From: UBA8529 sp964390565
GTDB lineage: Bacteria; Bacteroidota; Bacteroidia; Bacteroidales; Tenuifilaceae
Reading direction: 5' to 3'
NCBI GenBank assembly: GCA_964390565.1
Contig: CAYMII010000029.1
Coordinates: 1 to 47,137, forward strand
Length of the DNA: 47,137 nucleotides
Both the position numbers and the translations under genes were made by a program. A model generated the notes under the pieces. The model ran no database searches and had not been told where the DNA came from. It saw only the letters and a list, made by a program, of their open reading frames with translations. Each line of letters opens with the position of its first letter. The stretch's first letter is position 1. Positions 26,012 to 35,081 of the stretch are shown one piece after another.

Positions 26012-27229
26012 ATGAATCCTATTGTAACTTACATTTTGCTTGTGGTATTCGGACTTATCCCTTTTGGTTTTGGAGTTGTATGGTTACTTTATCGCAAAAC
26101 CATTATTTACACAACGGCTCTTACAGTTTTTATAGCATCAATGGGTGTTAGTATTGTTGCCTTCTGTGTTGGCTACTTAGGATTTGCAGCTACCTTGTAT
26201 TGGGCAATCCCTCTGTGCCTTGCATGGCTTGTTGGAGCAAACTTTTTCACAAAAGTTTCTGTTCGTAACCCAATAAGGGATATGAATAACACAATAAGAG
26301 AACTTGCAACAGGAAACCTAGATATTAAAGTTTCGGAGGAGTTAATCAATAAAAAAGATGAAGTTGGTCAAATAGCACACTCTATACAAACGCTCATTCT
26401 TGAGATGCAAAAAACTGTTTCGGCCATTAATCATTGTTCACAAGAATTAGCCGTTATTAGCAATGGGTTAGTTGAGAAATCCGAACAACTATCATCCACA
26501 GCAAATAATCAGGCTGCTTTAACGGAAGAACTGGCCTCGAGTATGGAGGAGATAACTTCAAACATCGCACAAAGCACTTCTAACTCTAAACAAACTGAGG
26601 GAATCGCGCAGGCAACTGCAAATAGTATTTCGATTACAAATAGTAGTATGCAGGATAGCTTAACGGCTATTAGAAGCATATCGCAAAAGATTAATATCAT
26701 TAACGATATAGCGTTCCAAACCAATATCCTTGCACTTAACGCCGCAGTTGAAGCTGCACGAGCAGGAGAGGCAGGTAGAGGTTTCAGCGTGGTTGCAACA
26801 GAGGTGAGAAAACTTGCTGAAAGAAGCAAGGTTGCTGCTGATGAGATTGTAAAAATTGCTCATCAAGGATTACAACTAACCGAGGGTGCTAGTAAGAGTT
26901 TAGAAAACACCCTTCCATCTATTGAAAAAACGGTTACGCTTGTTCAAGAGATTAACGCCGGTAACATCGAGCAGCTATCGGGAAGTGAGCAGGTAAATAT
27001 GGCTATCCAGGAGTTAAACATACAAACGCAGAAAACGGCTTCGACGGCAGAAGAGCTAACAAACCAATCAAATGCATTAAAACAAAACTCATCGGAACTA
27101 CTTAAGAATGTTAGCTTCTTCCATTTTAGCGGGACTGAAATAAAAAGTTCTAAAATCTTTCATAAAGTCAAATATCAAGATATCGCAACAAAAGAACCAA
27201 GGGATGCTAAAGAGGTTGTAAGGTATTGA
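26012..27229 (+). CDS. Methyl-accepting chemotaxis-type protein without a periplasmic sensor domain
   Basis: The 405-residue protein has three hydrophobic segments near 4-27, 31-53 and 58-78 with only short loops between them, then a HAMP-like segment (about 83-137) and a cytoplasmic coiled-coil signalling domain. The hairpin tip (about 231-256) contains AFQTNILALNAAVEAARAGE, the kinase-contacting motif of chemoreceptors. No ligand-binding domain and no C-terminal CheR-tethering pentapeptide is present. Members of this family cluster and control a CheA kinase, but no che genes are in the window. It may sense membrane state or act in a non-motility path; that is inference. Confidence 0.88.
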   Translation: MNPIVTYILLVVFGLIPFGFGVVWLLYRKTIIYTTALTVFIASMGVSIVAFCVGYLGFAATLYWAIPLCLAWLVGANFFTKVSVRNPIRDMNNTIRELATGNLDIKVSEELINKKDEVGQIAHSIQTLILEMQKTVSAINHCSQELAVISNGLVEKSEQLSSTANNQAALTEELASSMEEITSNIAQSTSNSKQTEGIAQATANSISITNSSMQDSLTAIRSISQKINIINDIAFQTNILALNAAVEAARAGEAGRGFSVVATEVRKLAERSKVAADEIVKIAHQGLQLTEGASKSLENTLPSIEKTVTLVQEINAGNIEQLSGSEQVNMAIQELNIQTQKTASTAEELTNQSNALKQNSSELLKNVSFFHFSGTEIKSSKIFHKVKYQDIATKEPRDAKEVVRY

Positions 27230-27284
27230 GGTTGAGGTTGAGGTTTAATTTATAATTTTAAAAATCCATTTTATTTTATCATAA

Positions 27285-27746
27285 ATGAAAACTTTTTTTA
27301 TTGAAAAAAGAGTCAGGGAGAGCCTCGGAACTGGCCGTAGAATATATAATATTGCTGTAGGAATAATATTTGCTTTAATGTGTGGCAATAACCTTTGGGA
27401 AAAGGGGTTTTCGGTTACCAGCTTCAACACAATTTATTATGTAGTCCTTTTATTAGTATGTATTTTTATTTTGATATTTGGAATAATTGGGAAAGAGCCA
27501 ATAAAAACTAGGTATCGTTTAATGATAGATAACGAGCATTTGATTTCAAAAAAGACATTTGAGTTCGCTAACAAGATAAAACTTAAATCAATTACCCATC
27601 TTAAGTTTTTCTTTCCACGATTAGATGTTACCTATCGTGATTTTGTTAAAACCTACGAATTTTCGTGGCTTTCGGAGGAAGAATATGAAAAATTAAAGAC
27701 TTGTCTTACAGAGTACTGCCAATCAAAAGGTATTGCCACGAATTGA
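27285..27746 (+). CDS. Small membrane protein with PH-like C-terminal domain
   Basis: The 153-residue protein has two membrane helices near 20-36 and 48-69 and a C-terminal part rich in beta-strands. That part includes RYRLMIDNEHLISKK and a late helix (SEEEYEKLKTCLTEYCQ), a layout like bacterial PH-like (YcxB-type) domains. No catalytic motif is seen. It lies 55 bases after the chemoreceptor gene, in the same direction, so the two may be co-transcribed. It is a hypothetical protein with recognisable topology only. Confidence 0.6.
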   Translation: MKTFFIEKRVRESLGTGRRIYNIAVGIIFALMCGNNLWEKGFSVTSFNTIYYVVLLLVCIFILIFGIIGKEPIKTRYRLMIDNEHLISKKTFEFANKIKLKSITHLKFFFPRLDVTYRDFVKTYEFSWLSEEEYEKLKTCLTEYCQSKGIATN

Positions 27747-27777
27747 GAAAAACAATAGCAATCAGCTAGCAAATTTC

Positions 27778-28779
27778 CTATTCTATTCTCATTGCTAAAA
27801 TCTTTTCAATATTCTCGAGTTCAATTAGTGAAAAGGAAAGGTTATTTAATGCATCTACACAACCCTCGAGCTGAGAAGTTGAACTAACACCAACCAAAAC
27901 TGAGGTTACCCTCGAATCTTTAAGTAGCCATGCAATAGCCATTTGTGCAAGGGTTTGATTTCTTTCTTTTGCCAAAGCGTTAAGCGCTTCAATTTTCCTT
28001 AATACCTCAACAGTAATTTGATTTTGCTGGAGAAACCCATGGGGCTTAGCTGCTCTTGAATCTTGGGGAATTCCCTTTAAATATCTATCGGTAAGTAAAC
28101 CTTGTGCTAAAGGAGAAAACACCATACTTCCAACACTGTTGCTCTCCAAAACATCAAGCAACCCATTCTCAACCCACCTATCAAACATAGAGTATCGTGG
28201 TTGATGAATTAAACATGGAGTTCCTAAACTTCGTAGTATTTGAATTGCTTTTTCGGTTTGCTCAGCCGAGTAGTTCGATATCCCAACATACAGCGCTTTA
28301 CCCTGACGAACTATTAAATCGAGAGCAGCCATAGTCTCCTCAATGGGAGTATTTGGATCTGGTCGGTGAGAATAGAATATATCGACATAGTCGAGCTTAA
28401 GCCTTTTAAGGCTTTGATTGAGGCTGGCAACTAAATACTTTTTTGAACCCCAATCACCATAAGGCCCTGGCCACATGGTGTAACCAGCCTTTGTTGAGAT
28501 GATCATCTCGTCGCGGTAAGGTTTAAAGTCTTTTTCGATCATCGTTCCAAAGGTCTCTTCGGCTGAACCAGGAGGAGGTCCATAATTGTTTGCCAAATCG
28601 AAATGGGTTACACCTAAGTCGAATGCTCGGCGGAGAATCTGCTGGCTATTTTTAAAATCATCTACTCCTCCGAAATTGTGCCATAAGCCTAATGATATGG
28701 CAGGTAAGTTGATTCCGCTATTTCCACACCTGCGGTAAAGCATTTGTGAGTATCTCGCATTTGATGCCAAATATTCCAT
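27778..28779 (-). CDS. Aldo/keto reductase, YghZ-like
   Basis: The 333-residue protein is an NADPH-dependent aldo/keto reductase close in layout to E. coli YghZ (L-glyceraldehyde 3-phosphate reductase). The catalytic tetrad is visible: Asp61 and Tyr66 (FDLANNYGP), Lys97 (STKAGY) and His138 (FYSHRPDP). The segment MWPGPYGDWGSKKYL is characteristic of the YghZ/voltage-channel beta-subunit-like group. It starts 2 bases after the outer-membrane protein gene stop, so the two form an operon, although no functional link is obvious. The natural substrate is uncertain. Confidence 0.9.
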   Translation of the reverse strand: MEYLASNARYSQMLYRRCGNSGINLPAISLGLWHNFGGVDDFKNSQQILRRAFDLGVTHFDLANNYGPPPGSAEETFGTMIEKDFKPYRDEMIISTKAGYTMWPGPYGDWGSKKYLVASLNQSLKRLKLDYVDIFYSHRPDPNTPIEETMAALDLIVRQGKALYVGISNYSAEQTEKAIQILRSLGTPCLIHQPRYSMFDRWVENGLLDVLESNSVGSMVFSPLAQGLLTDRYLKGIPQDSRAAKPHGFLQQNQITVEVLRKIEALNALAKERNQTLAQMAIAWLLKDSRVTSVLVGVSSTSQLEGCVDALNNLSFSLIELENIEKILAMRIE

Positions 28780-28781
28780 TA

Positions 28782-29924
28782 TTACCTTTTTAGTAAAATA
28801 TCACTATCAAAAACCACCCTAATGGTAAAAGCCCAATCGAGAATTGAAGACTTGGTATCGTAGTAAGTTTCGAATTTGCCTCCAAGATTAAAACCCTTTG
28901 CTACCTCAACTGAGTAGATAATTTTAGCGGTTACAAGATTTCTAATATCCTCATCAAACTCAGGTTTTACAAACGAATACGAGCCAAAAAGTTCCTCTCC
29001 CCTTGGATTTACAAATTTAGATGCATACCAGTAGCCTAACTCCCCTCTTAAGCTATTTCCCTCGATAAATATTTTTGGATAGATCGCGTTACCATTTAAG
29101 TACTTACTTTTTGGGTTTGGCGATTTATCAGTTGATAGAAAGCCTGTTGCCTCTATACCCAAACTATTTCTTCCTGCTCTGATGGGAAAACTATATGATA
29201 ACCCTGCGGCAAGGTTTATCATAGTTGTAACATCGAGATATGAGCTATCGATTTGACCTCCATTATGAACAGCCAAACCAAAAAGATTTACAGTTAACCC
29301 ATTTCGAGTTTTAAATGTGCTAGGTTTAAAAATCATGGAAAACCCCATTGTGAATACCTCTTGAAAACGGCTTCCTTGCTTAATATATCGTTCCCAGTTG
29401 GTCCATGAATCACTTTTGAAACGCTCCTTTTCAGTTAAAAACTGAATTCCCGTTTCGGGTTGAGATTTTATGTACTTATCTGTAATCGAATTGAATAGTC
29501 GCTCTGGTTTAATAAGTGGCTCAGGCAGATAGTGCAGCTGCTGCGAATGTAAAGTACCAATAATAAGTTCTATTCCATCGAGCAACTTAACTTGGAGAGA
29601 TAGGGTTGGAACAAATCGCTCAACGCTATCGTTCCCCGCAAAGTAAAGGGTATAAAAACCAGCGGATATACTAGTTTTTTTATTTGGTTTATACTTTAAT
29701 TGAGGTTGAATAAAAAAGCCAGGGTATGTATACCCTTTCTTTGTATTGCTTATGTACTCCCTATCATCAAAAAAAGCAGAAGCGTATGGATTGATGCTTA
29801 ACTTTCCCGAATCGCCAACCATAACCGATTCGTGTGTATTATGCTTTACCCAAAATTGCTGTGCAAAGGCTGCTGAAGCTAAAAGGGTGAAAAGGAGAAT
29901 GCAAATAATATTCTTCATCATCAT
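28782..29924 (-). CDS. Exported protein, probable outer-membrane beta-barrel
   Basis: The 380-residue protein has a clear signal peptide (MMMKNIICILLFTLLASAAFAQ). The mature part shows alternating hydrophobic and polar stretches typical of beta-barrel strands, ending in FTIRVVFDSDILLKR. I did not recognise the family. Three consecutive Met codons at the N-terminus leave the exact start open (29924, 29921 or 29918). It precedes the aldo/keto reductase by 2 bases and diverges from the DUF2723 gene. Confidence 0.6.
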   Translation of the reverse strand: MMMKNIICILLFTLLASAAFAQQFWVKHNTHESVMVGDSGKLSINPYASAFFDDREYISNTKKGYTYPGFFIQPQLKYKPNKKTSISAGFYTLYFAGNDSVERFVPTLSLQVKLLDGIELIIGTLHSQQLHYLPEPLIKPERLFNSITDKYIKSQPETGIQFLTEKERFKSDSWTNWERYIKQGSRFQEVFTMGFSMIFKPSTFKTRNGLTVNLFGLAVHNGGQIDSSYLDVTTMINLAAGLSYSFPIRAGRNSLGIEATGFLSTDKSPNPKSKYLNGNAIYPKIFIEGNSLRGELGYWYASKFVNPRGEELFGSYSFVKPEFDEDIRNLVTAKIIYSVEVAKGFNLGGKFETYYDTKSSILDWAFTIRVVFDSDILLKR

Positions 29925-30019
29925 AAAATTTGGCTAAAATTAACCTTTTTTAAATTACCTAAAGCTGTTTATATACAATTCACTAGAAGGTAAGTGGGTA
30001 ATCTCATCTAAAAATATTA

Positions 30020-30027
30020 TACATTTG
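30020..30027 (+). promoter_or_regulatory. -7 element upstream of the DUF2723 gene
   Basis: TACATTTG matches TAnnTTTG exactly, 29 bases before the ATG at 30057. No TTTG lies at the -33 distance, so this is a one-element call. Confidence 0.4.
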
Positions 30028-30056
30028 AGGCATTAAAAAATTAAACAACCCATTGT

Positions 30057-33000
30057 ATGCAGTCAATTGATAGTAACAAATACCACAAAATCAATAATAT
30101 ATTTGGTTGGGTATCATTTGCGATAGCAACGCTTGTTTATTTTGCTACCCTTGAGCCCACTGCAAGTTTTTGGGATTGTGGAGAGTTTATTGCTAGTGGT
30201 AACCGCCTTGAGGTTGGACACCCTCCCGGAAGTCCAATCTTTATGCTTATCATCCGATTCTTTACCATGTTTGCTCCAAGTAAAGAGATGATTCCCATTT
30301 TTGCCAACGCCATGTCAGCTTTAGCAAGCTCATTTACTATCATGTTTCTATTTTGGAGCATTACCCATATTGCACGAAAAGTTGTTAATAAAACCGAATC
30401 GTTTTCTTCATCTCAAGTTATACTAATCATTGCTTCAGGTTTTGTTGGCGCTTTGGCCTATACTTTCTCTGACACTTTTTGGTTCTCCGCTGTTGAAGGA
30501 GAAGTTTACGCTTCATCATCGCTATTTACAGCTATGGTATTTTGGGCAATCCTTAAATGGGAAAATGTTGCTGACCAGCCTTATGCAAATCGTTGGATTA
30601 TTTTGATAGCATTTTTAATGGGTCTTTCAATTGGCGTCCATCTATTGAATTTACTTGCTATCCCAGCCATTGTTATGGTTTACTATTTTAGAAAGTACGA
30701 TGCCACAAAATGGGGAGTTGTTTCTGCATTACTGATTGGCTTCTTCCTGCTACTTGCTTCGTTAGCATTTGTGATTAAGGGATTTGTAATAGTGGCATCG
30801 AAATTTGAACTTGCTTTCGTTAATTGGTTTGGAATGCCTTACAATTCAGGTGTAATATTCTACTTGCTTCTAGTTACGGGATTACTTATTTATGGTATCT
30901 CATACACATATAGGAAAGGGCAAGTTGTTTGGAACACTATTCTTCTTGGCTTAACTGTAATGTTGATGGGATATAGTTCCTACGCGCTAACGGTTATAAG
31001 GTCTTCAGCAAAACCTCCAATGAATCAGAATGCTCCCGACAATATGTACTCGCTCCTCTACTACCTTAACCGCGAGCAGTATGGCGACAGCCCGCTTATT
31101 TACGGACAAGCATTTAATGCTCCTGTAATTGGAACCGAAGAGGGCGCTGCTTCGTACATTCCATTAAATGGGAAGTATATAGTTGCTGGCCATAAAACGA
31201 AATACATTTTTGATGATCGCTTTATGACTATTTTTCCTAGGATGTACAGCAGCGAAGCAAACCACGTTAAAGGGTATAAACAGTGGACTGAATATTCGGG
31301 TATCCCAATCCAACTTCAAAATAATAGCGGGAAAGTTGAAACCCGATATGTACCAAAACTCTCCGATAATATTGAATTCTTTTTCAAGTATCAAGTTGGA
31401 TACATGTACTTAAGATATTTTATGTGGAATTTTGCTGGCCGTCAAAATGATCTTCAAGGCAGTGGCGATGTGCTAAAAGGGAATTGGATTAGCGGAATCC
31501 CATTGATTGATAACGCTCGACTTGGGCCTCAAGAAAATCTCCCTGAAATATATAAAAACAACAGAGCACGCAATAAATACTATTTGCTTCCATTGTTATT
31601 AGGAGTTGCAGGTATTATCTATTTATACAAAAGGAACAAGAAAGATTTTTGGGTTGTAACCCTTCTTTTCGTCCTAACCGGTGTTGCCATTGTAGTTTAC
31701 CTTAACCAAAAACCATTCGAGCCGCGCGAGCGCGACTATGCATATGCAGGCAGTTTCTACGCTTTTGCAATTTGGATAGGGCTAGGAGTATTAGGAGTTT
31801 ACGAATTAGTTAAGAAATGGATGGCTGAACGATATGCTGTTATAGGAAGCAGCGCAGCATGTATGGTTGTGCCAATTATTATGTGCAATCAGAACTGGGA
31901 CGATCACGATCGTTCTGGCCGTTATACTTCAGTTGATTTTGGCTATAACATGCTTATTGGATGTGCTCCAAATTCAGTGCTGTTTACTTATGGTGATAAC
32001 GATACTTTCCCTCTTTGGTACAATCAGGAGGTTGAGGGAGTTCGTCAAGATGTTCGGGTTTCAAACCTCAACTATTTAAGAGGCGATTGGTACATCGATC
32101 AGATGAAGCGCAAAGCATACACATCAGATCCTTTGCCACTAACGATGACCCACGATAAATATTACTCAGGGAAACGGGATTATGTTCTTGTTTCAGAACA
32201 GATTAAAGGAGCAATAGATCTTAAGCAAGCTCTATCATTTATTTATAGTGATGACCCGGTTTCACAGGTTCAATCTCCTTACAGCGAAAACGAAAAAATG
32301 TGCTTTATCCCTTCAAATATTCTTTTCTTCCCAATCGATAAGGAAAAGGTAATAAAATCAAGGACAGTCAGTGCTGAAAGGGCAAACGAGATTGTTGATA
32401 CAATGGTTTGGAAGATTTCTGAAGATGTAATAATGAAAGAAGGATTAGTGGTGCTCGATTTGCTTGCAACAAATAATTGGGATCGTCCAATTTATATGGG
32501 AACAACGGTTAGCAACGATTCGTACCAAAACCTCGAAAGGTATTTTCAGGTTGAGGGCATGATGTTCAGAATTGCACCAATTGAATCAAATCAAACCAAC
32601 TATGATTTTGGAAGGGTTGATACCAAGGCGATGTACGATAATGTAATGAATAAATATCGTTACAGAAGCATAGCTGATCCTAAGGTTTATCTCGATGAGA
32701 ATAATACAAGAATTATTTCAAACTACCGTAATATGTTTGCTCGCCTTGCGGGTGGTTTAAATGATGAAGGAAAAAAAGACGAAGCGATTAAAGTACTCGA
32801 TCGTTGCATGGAGCTGATTCCTCCTAGTAGAGTTTCTTTCAACTATCTTTCGCTTTCTCTAATCGAAAATTACTATCGAGCAGATGCTAAAGATAAGGCT
32901 GTCAAATTTTCCAATGTTATGCTTAAAAATGCCGACGATCAACTTCGTTATATCTTAAATCTTCCAAAAGAGGATATTAAAAGGCTTAACAATGAGATTC

Positions 33001-33119
33001 AGCTGAATATGGCCATAATTCAAGAGCTATACATGCATGCTGAGAAGTATGAGAAGGGTTCGCATATGAAAGAGATTGAAAGTATTTTTGGCCAATACGC
33101 ATCAAGGTTAGAGAGATAG
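30057..33119 (+). CDS. DUF2723 membrane protein, TMEM260-like (putative glycosyltransferase)
   Basis: The 1020-residue protein has an N-terminal polytopic part (about 11 helices to residue 590) and a large C-terminal extracytoplasmic region that ends in a helical, TPR-like stretch. FWDCGEF at 38-44 carries the Asp/Glu pair expected of GT-C-fold enzymes, and HPPGSP (55-60) follows, as is typical of DUF2723 (PF11028, related to the protein O-mannosyltransferase TMEM260). By family it is likely to transfer a lipid-linked sugar to an exported protein or glycan; the substrate is unknown. It begins an operon with a polysaccharide deacetylase 4 bases downstream. Confidence 0.88.
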   Translation: MQSIDSNKYHKINNIFGWVSFAIATLVYFATLEPTASFWDCGEFIASGNRLEVGHPPGSPIFMLIIRFFTMFAPSKEMIPIFANAMSALASSFTIMFLFWSITHIARKVVNKTESFSSSQVILIIASGFVGALAYTFSDTFWFSAVEGEVYASSSLFTAMVFWAILKWENVADQPYANRWIILIAFLMGLSIGVHLLNLLAIPAIVMVYYFRKYDATKWGVVSALLIGFFLLLASLAFVIKGFVIVASKFELAFVNWFGMPYNSGVIFYLLLVTGLLIYGISYTYRKGQVVWNTILLGLTVMLMGYSSYALTVIRSSAKPPMNQNAPDNMYSLLYYLNREQYGDSPLIYGQAFNAPVIGTEEGAASYIPLNGKYIVAGHKTKYIFDDRFMTIFPRMYSSEANHVKGYKQWTEYSGIPIQLQNNSGKVETRYVPKLSDNIEFFFKYQVGYMYLRYFMWNFAGRQNDLQGSGDVLKGNWISGIPLIDNARLGPQENLPEIYKNNRARNKYYLLPLLLGVAGIIYLYKRNKKDFWVVTLLFVLTGVAIVVYLNQKPFEPRERDYAYAGSFYAFAIWIGLGVLGVYELVKKWMAERYAVIGSSAACMVVPIIMCNQNWDDHDRSGRYTSVDFGYNMLIGCAPNSVLFTYGDNDTFPLWYNQEVEGVRQDVRVSNLNYLRGDWYIDQMKRKAYTSDPLPLTMTHDKYYSGKRDYVLVSEQIKGAIDLKQALSFIYSDDPVSQVQSPYSENEKMCFIPSNILFFPIDKEKVIKSRTVSAERANEIVDTMVWKISEDVIMKEGLVVLDLLATNNWDRPIYMGTTVSNDSYQNLERYFQVEGMMFRIAPIESNQTNYDFGRVDTKAMYDNVMNKYRYRSIADPKVYLDENNTRIISNYRNMFARLAGGLNDEGKKDEAIKVLDRCMELIPPSRVSFNYLSLSLIENYYRADAKDKAVKFSNVMLKNADDQLRYILNLPKEDIKRLNNEIQLNMAIIQELYMHAEKYEKGSHMKEIESIFGQYASRLER

Positions 33120-33123
33120 TTTT

Positions 33124-33735
33124 ATGATCAATCTTAGCCCTCCAAAATTTTTTCAACGACTGTTCCCATCCCTCATCTGGAGTTTTCCAGATGAGAAGGA
33201 TGCGGTTTTTTTAACTTTTGATGATGGCCCAACCGAGGATGTTACCTTTTGGGTTCTCGATCAGCTTAAAAGGTACGATGCAAAAGCAACCTTCTTTGTG
33301 CTAGGGAAGAATGTGGAGCTAAACCCGCACATTTATGAACGGGTAGTTGCCGAAGGGCATAAAATAGGGAATCATACATATAGTCACCAAAAAGGTTGGG
33401 CAACAGATACTAGCCAATACATTCAAGATGTTGATTTTGCCAATGGGTTTGTTCATAGCAATCTATTTCGCCCGCCATACGGGCGAGTCAAACCATCGCA
33501 ACTCCGCGTTTTAAAACAACGATATAAAATAATCATGTGGGATGTTCTTAGCATGGATTATAGCCGCAGGGTTTCGCCACGTCGAGTTGTAAATAACGTT
33601 ATCAACCACATTCACCCAGGTGCTATCATTGTATTTCACGATTCTCGAAAGGCTGAACGTAGCTTAAGATATGCCCTGCCACGGGTTCTTGAGGCAATCT
33701 CGCAAAAGGGGTTAAAGTTTAAATCAATTGAATAA
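33124..33735 (+). CDS. Polysaccharide deacetylase, CE4 family
   Basis: The 203-residue protein is a NodB-type deacetylase. TFDDGP (31-36) supplies the catalytic base Asp and a metal Asp, NHTYSH (83-88) supplies two metal His, RPPYG (116-120) lines the site, and IVFHDS near the end gives the last His. Such enzymes remove acetyl groups from N-acetylated sugars of peptidoglycan or surface polysaccharide. No signal peptide is evident. It starts 4 bases after the DUF2723 stop, and the pair suggests cell-envelope glycan work. Confidence 0.92.
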   Translation: MINLSPPKFFQRLFPSLIWSFPDEKDAVFLTFDDGPTEDVTFWVLDQLKRYDAKATFFVLGKNVELNPHIYERVVAEGHKIGNHTYSHQKGWATDTSQYIQDVDFANGFVHSNLFRPPYGRVKPSQLRVLKQRYKIIMWDVLSMDYSRRVSPRRVVNNVINHIHPGAIIVFHDSRKAERSLRYALPRVLEAISQKGLKFKSIE

Positions 33736-33752
33736 AAATTGACAGACTTTCT

Positions 33753-34955
33753 TTAAGATTTCTTTCCTGTTGCTACTCTCTTGATATAAAAACTATAAAA
33801 CCAAATAAAAGGCCTTAAAGGAAAGTATAGGAAGAAAAGGCTATCGGGAAATTCTACCATTCTCCAATCATTAAAATTGGGCTGCAATATCGACCAACAG
33901 GTTAACTTATACCTTATACCTCGCTTCAACCTCATCTTGTAAATCGGCACCCTCAAACGGCTTATCTTATGGGTAAGGGTTAACCTTTCATCGCTCAGTA
34001 TTGCTGTTTCGGCTTGAATTACAATGCTTTTAACCATTTTTAATTCCTTAGGACTAAATTGATAACAGGTTCCAAAGAAATAGTTAACCAGATGAACAGC
34101 CTGTAAAACCGGTTTAACATTGCCATACCTTTTGGCATTTTCCAAAACTTCGTTAACCGATACCTTTCCATCAAGCAGCATTTGCGCAATATCCCTAAGC
34201 CACATTAATCTAAACCATTGATGTATAGAGCCATGTATGCAAAGAAATTCAAAATTATGTTGATGCGAAAGCACCTTAACCCCTTTGCCTGCAATGCTAA
34301 CCTCTCTGCTATCAACAAAAACTTTTTCAATAGGAATAGGCATTAGGATATTCTGCGAAAACAAGCGCCAATGCACCTCAATCAACACTCCTGTTGTCGG
34401 GTTTTTCAAAGCCATCTGATTTTTTCTCTTTCGATAAAAGCGTTGCTGTTTATCGGTTAACTTAAAATCAGGGTAAATTAAGTTATAGCCCTCGTCTTCT
34501 AGTATCGAAATGGCTTTATCGATAAAATGTGGTTGAACAAGAATATCTATATCACGCGATGGACGAATGGCGATATCGCCATAGATTTGCTGCGAAAGGA
34601 ATGGCCCTTTTAAAAATATGGTTTCGATTCCCCTTTGCCGTAATAATTCAGATATTCGAACACCTTCAGTTGCCAAACGCATTACATGTTCCGTTTGGGC
34701 AAAAAACTTCTCCTTTAGCTCCATCGGAATGTCAATTTCAACGAAGTGAGAATACTCCTTAAGGTTCTTGTAAAGTAGTGGCGTTACCCGATGTCGTTCG
34801 GCAAGCGTAATAAGCTTAGTCCAGTTGAATGGCTTTACAAGCCACTCCTTTGCCAATGCGATAGTCTCATCGTTTTGATATCCGCTTAGCAGAATAAGCA
34901 ACCGCTGTTCAGGATTCAAGTACGATAAAAGCTGTCTTCTACTTTTTACTATCAT
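33753..34955 (-). CDS. Nucleotidyltransferase-fold protein, PF14907-like, of the RiPP-tailoring type
   Basis: The 400-residue protein has the core IFLKGPFLSQQIYGDI followed by RPSRDIDILV, in which Asp135 and Asp137 form the metal-binding D-x-D of nucleotidyltransferase folds. The N-terminal helical region (1-105) and C-terminal region match the uncharacterised PF14907 group. Genes of this group are frequent in lasso-peptide clusters, where one member (PsmN of pseudomycoidin) is reported to act on the phosphorylated peptide. Here it diverges from the HPr-kinase-like gene with 126 bases between them, so it probably belongs to the same tailoring set. The reaction is not proven. Confidence 0.8.
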   Translation of the reverse strand: MIVKSRRQLLSYLNPEQRLLILLSGYQNDETIALAKEWLVKPFNWTKLITLAERHRVTPLLYKNLKEYSHFVEIDIPMELKEKFFAQTEHVMRLATEGVRISELLRQRGIETIFLKGPFLSQQIYGDIAIRPSRDIDILVQPHFIDKAISILEDEGYNLIYPDFKLTDKQQRFYRKRKNQMALKNPTTGVLIEVHWRLFSQNILMPIPIEKVFVDSREVSIAGKGVKVLSHQHNFEFLCIHGSIHQWFRLMWLRDIAQMLLDGKVSVNEVLENAKRYGNVKPVLQAVHLVNYFFGTCYQFSPKELKMVKSIVIQAETAILSDERLTLTHKISRLRVPIYKMRLKRGIRYKLTCWSILQPNFNDWRMVEFPDSLFFLYFPLRPFIWFYSFYIKRVATGKKS

Positions 34956-35048
34956 TGGCTTTTAAAATTGGCATTGTAAAGGTATAAAATCACACCAAAC
35001 AACATTCGTGATATTCGTCATCGCAAACAATTTCAGAAAAAGAATCCT

Positions 35049-35056
35049 TACATTTG
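35049..35056 (+). promoter_or_regulatory. -7 element upstream of the HPr-kinase-like gene
   Basis: TACATTTG is an exact match to TAnnTTTG. Transcription would start near 35063, about 20 bases before the TTG start at 35082. No matching -33 box is evident. Confidence 0.45.
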
Positions 35057-35081
35057 CTAACAAACCCTGTTTTAATCAGTA

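Noticed and set aside
27226..27243. Tandem TTGAGG x3 after the chemoreceptor stop
   Set aside because: Only three short units; it is a simple sequence repeat without sign of function, not CRISPR.
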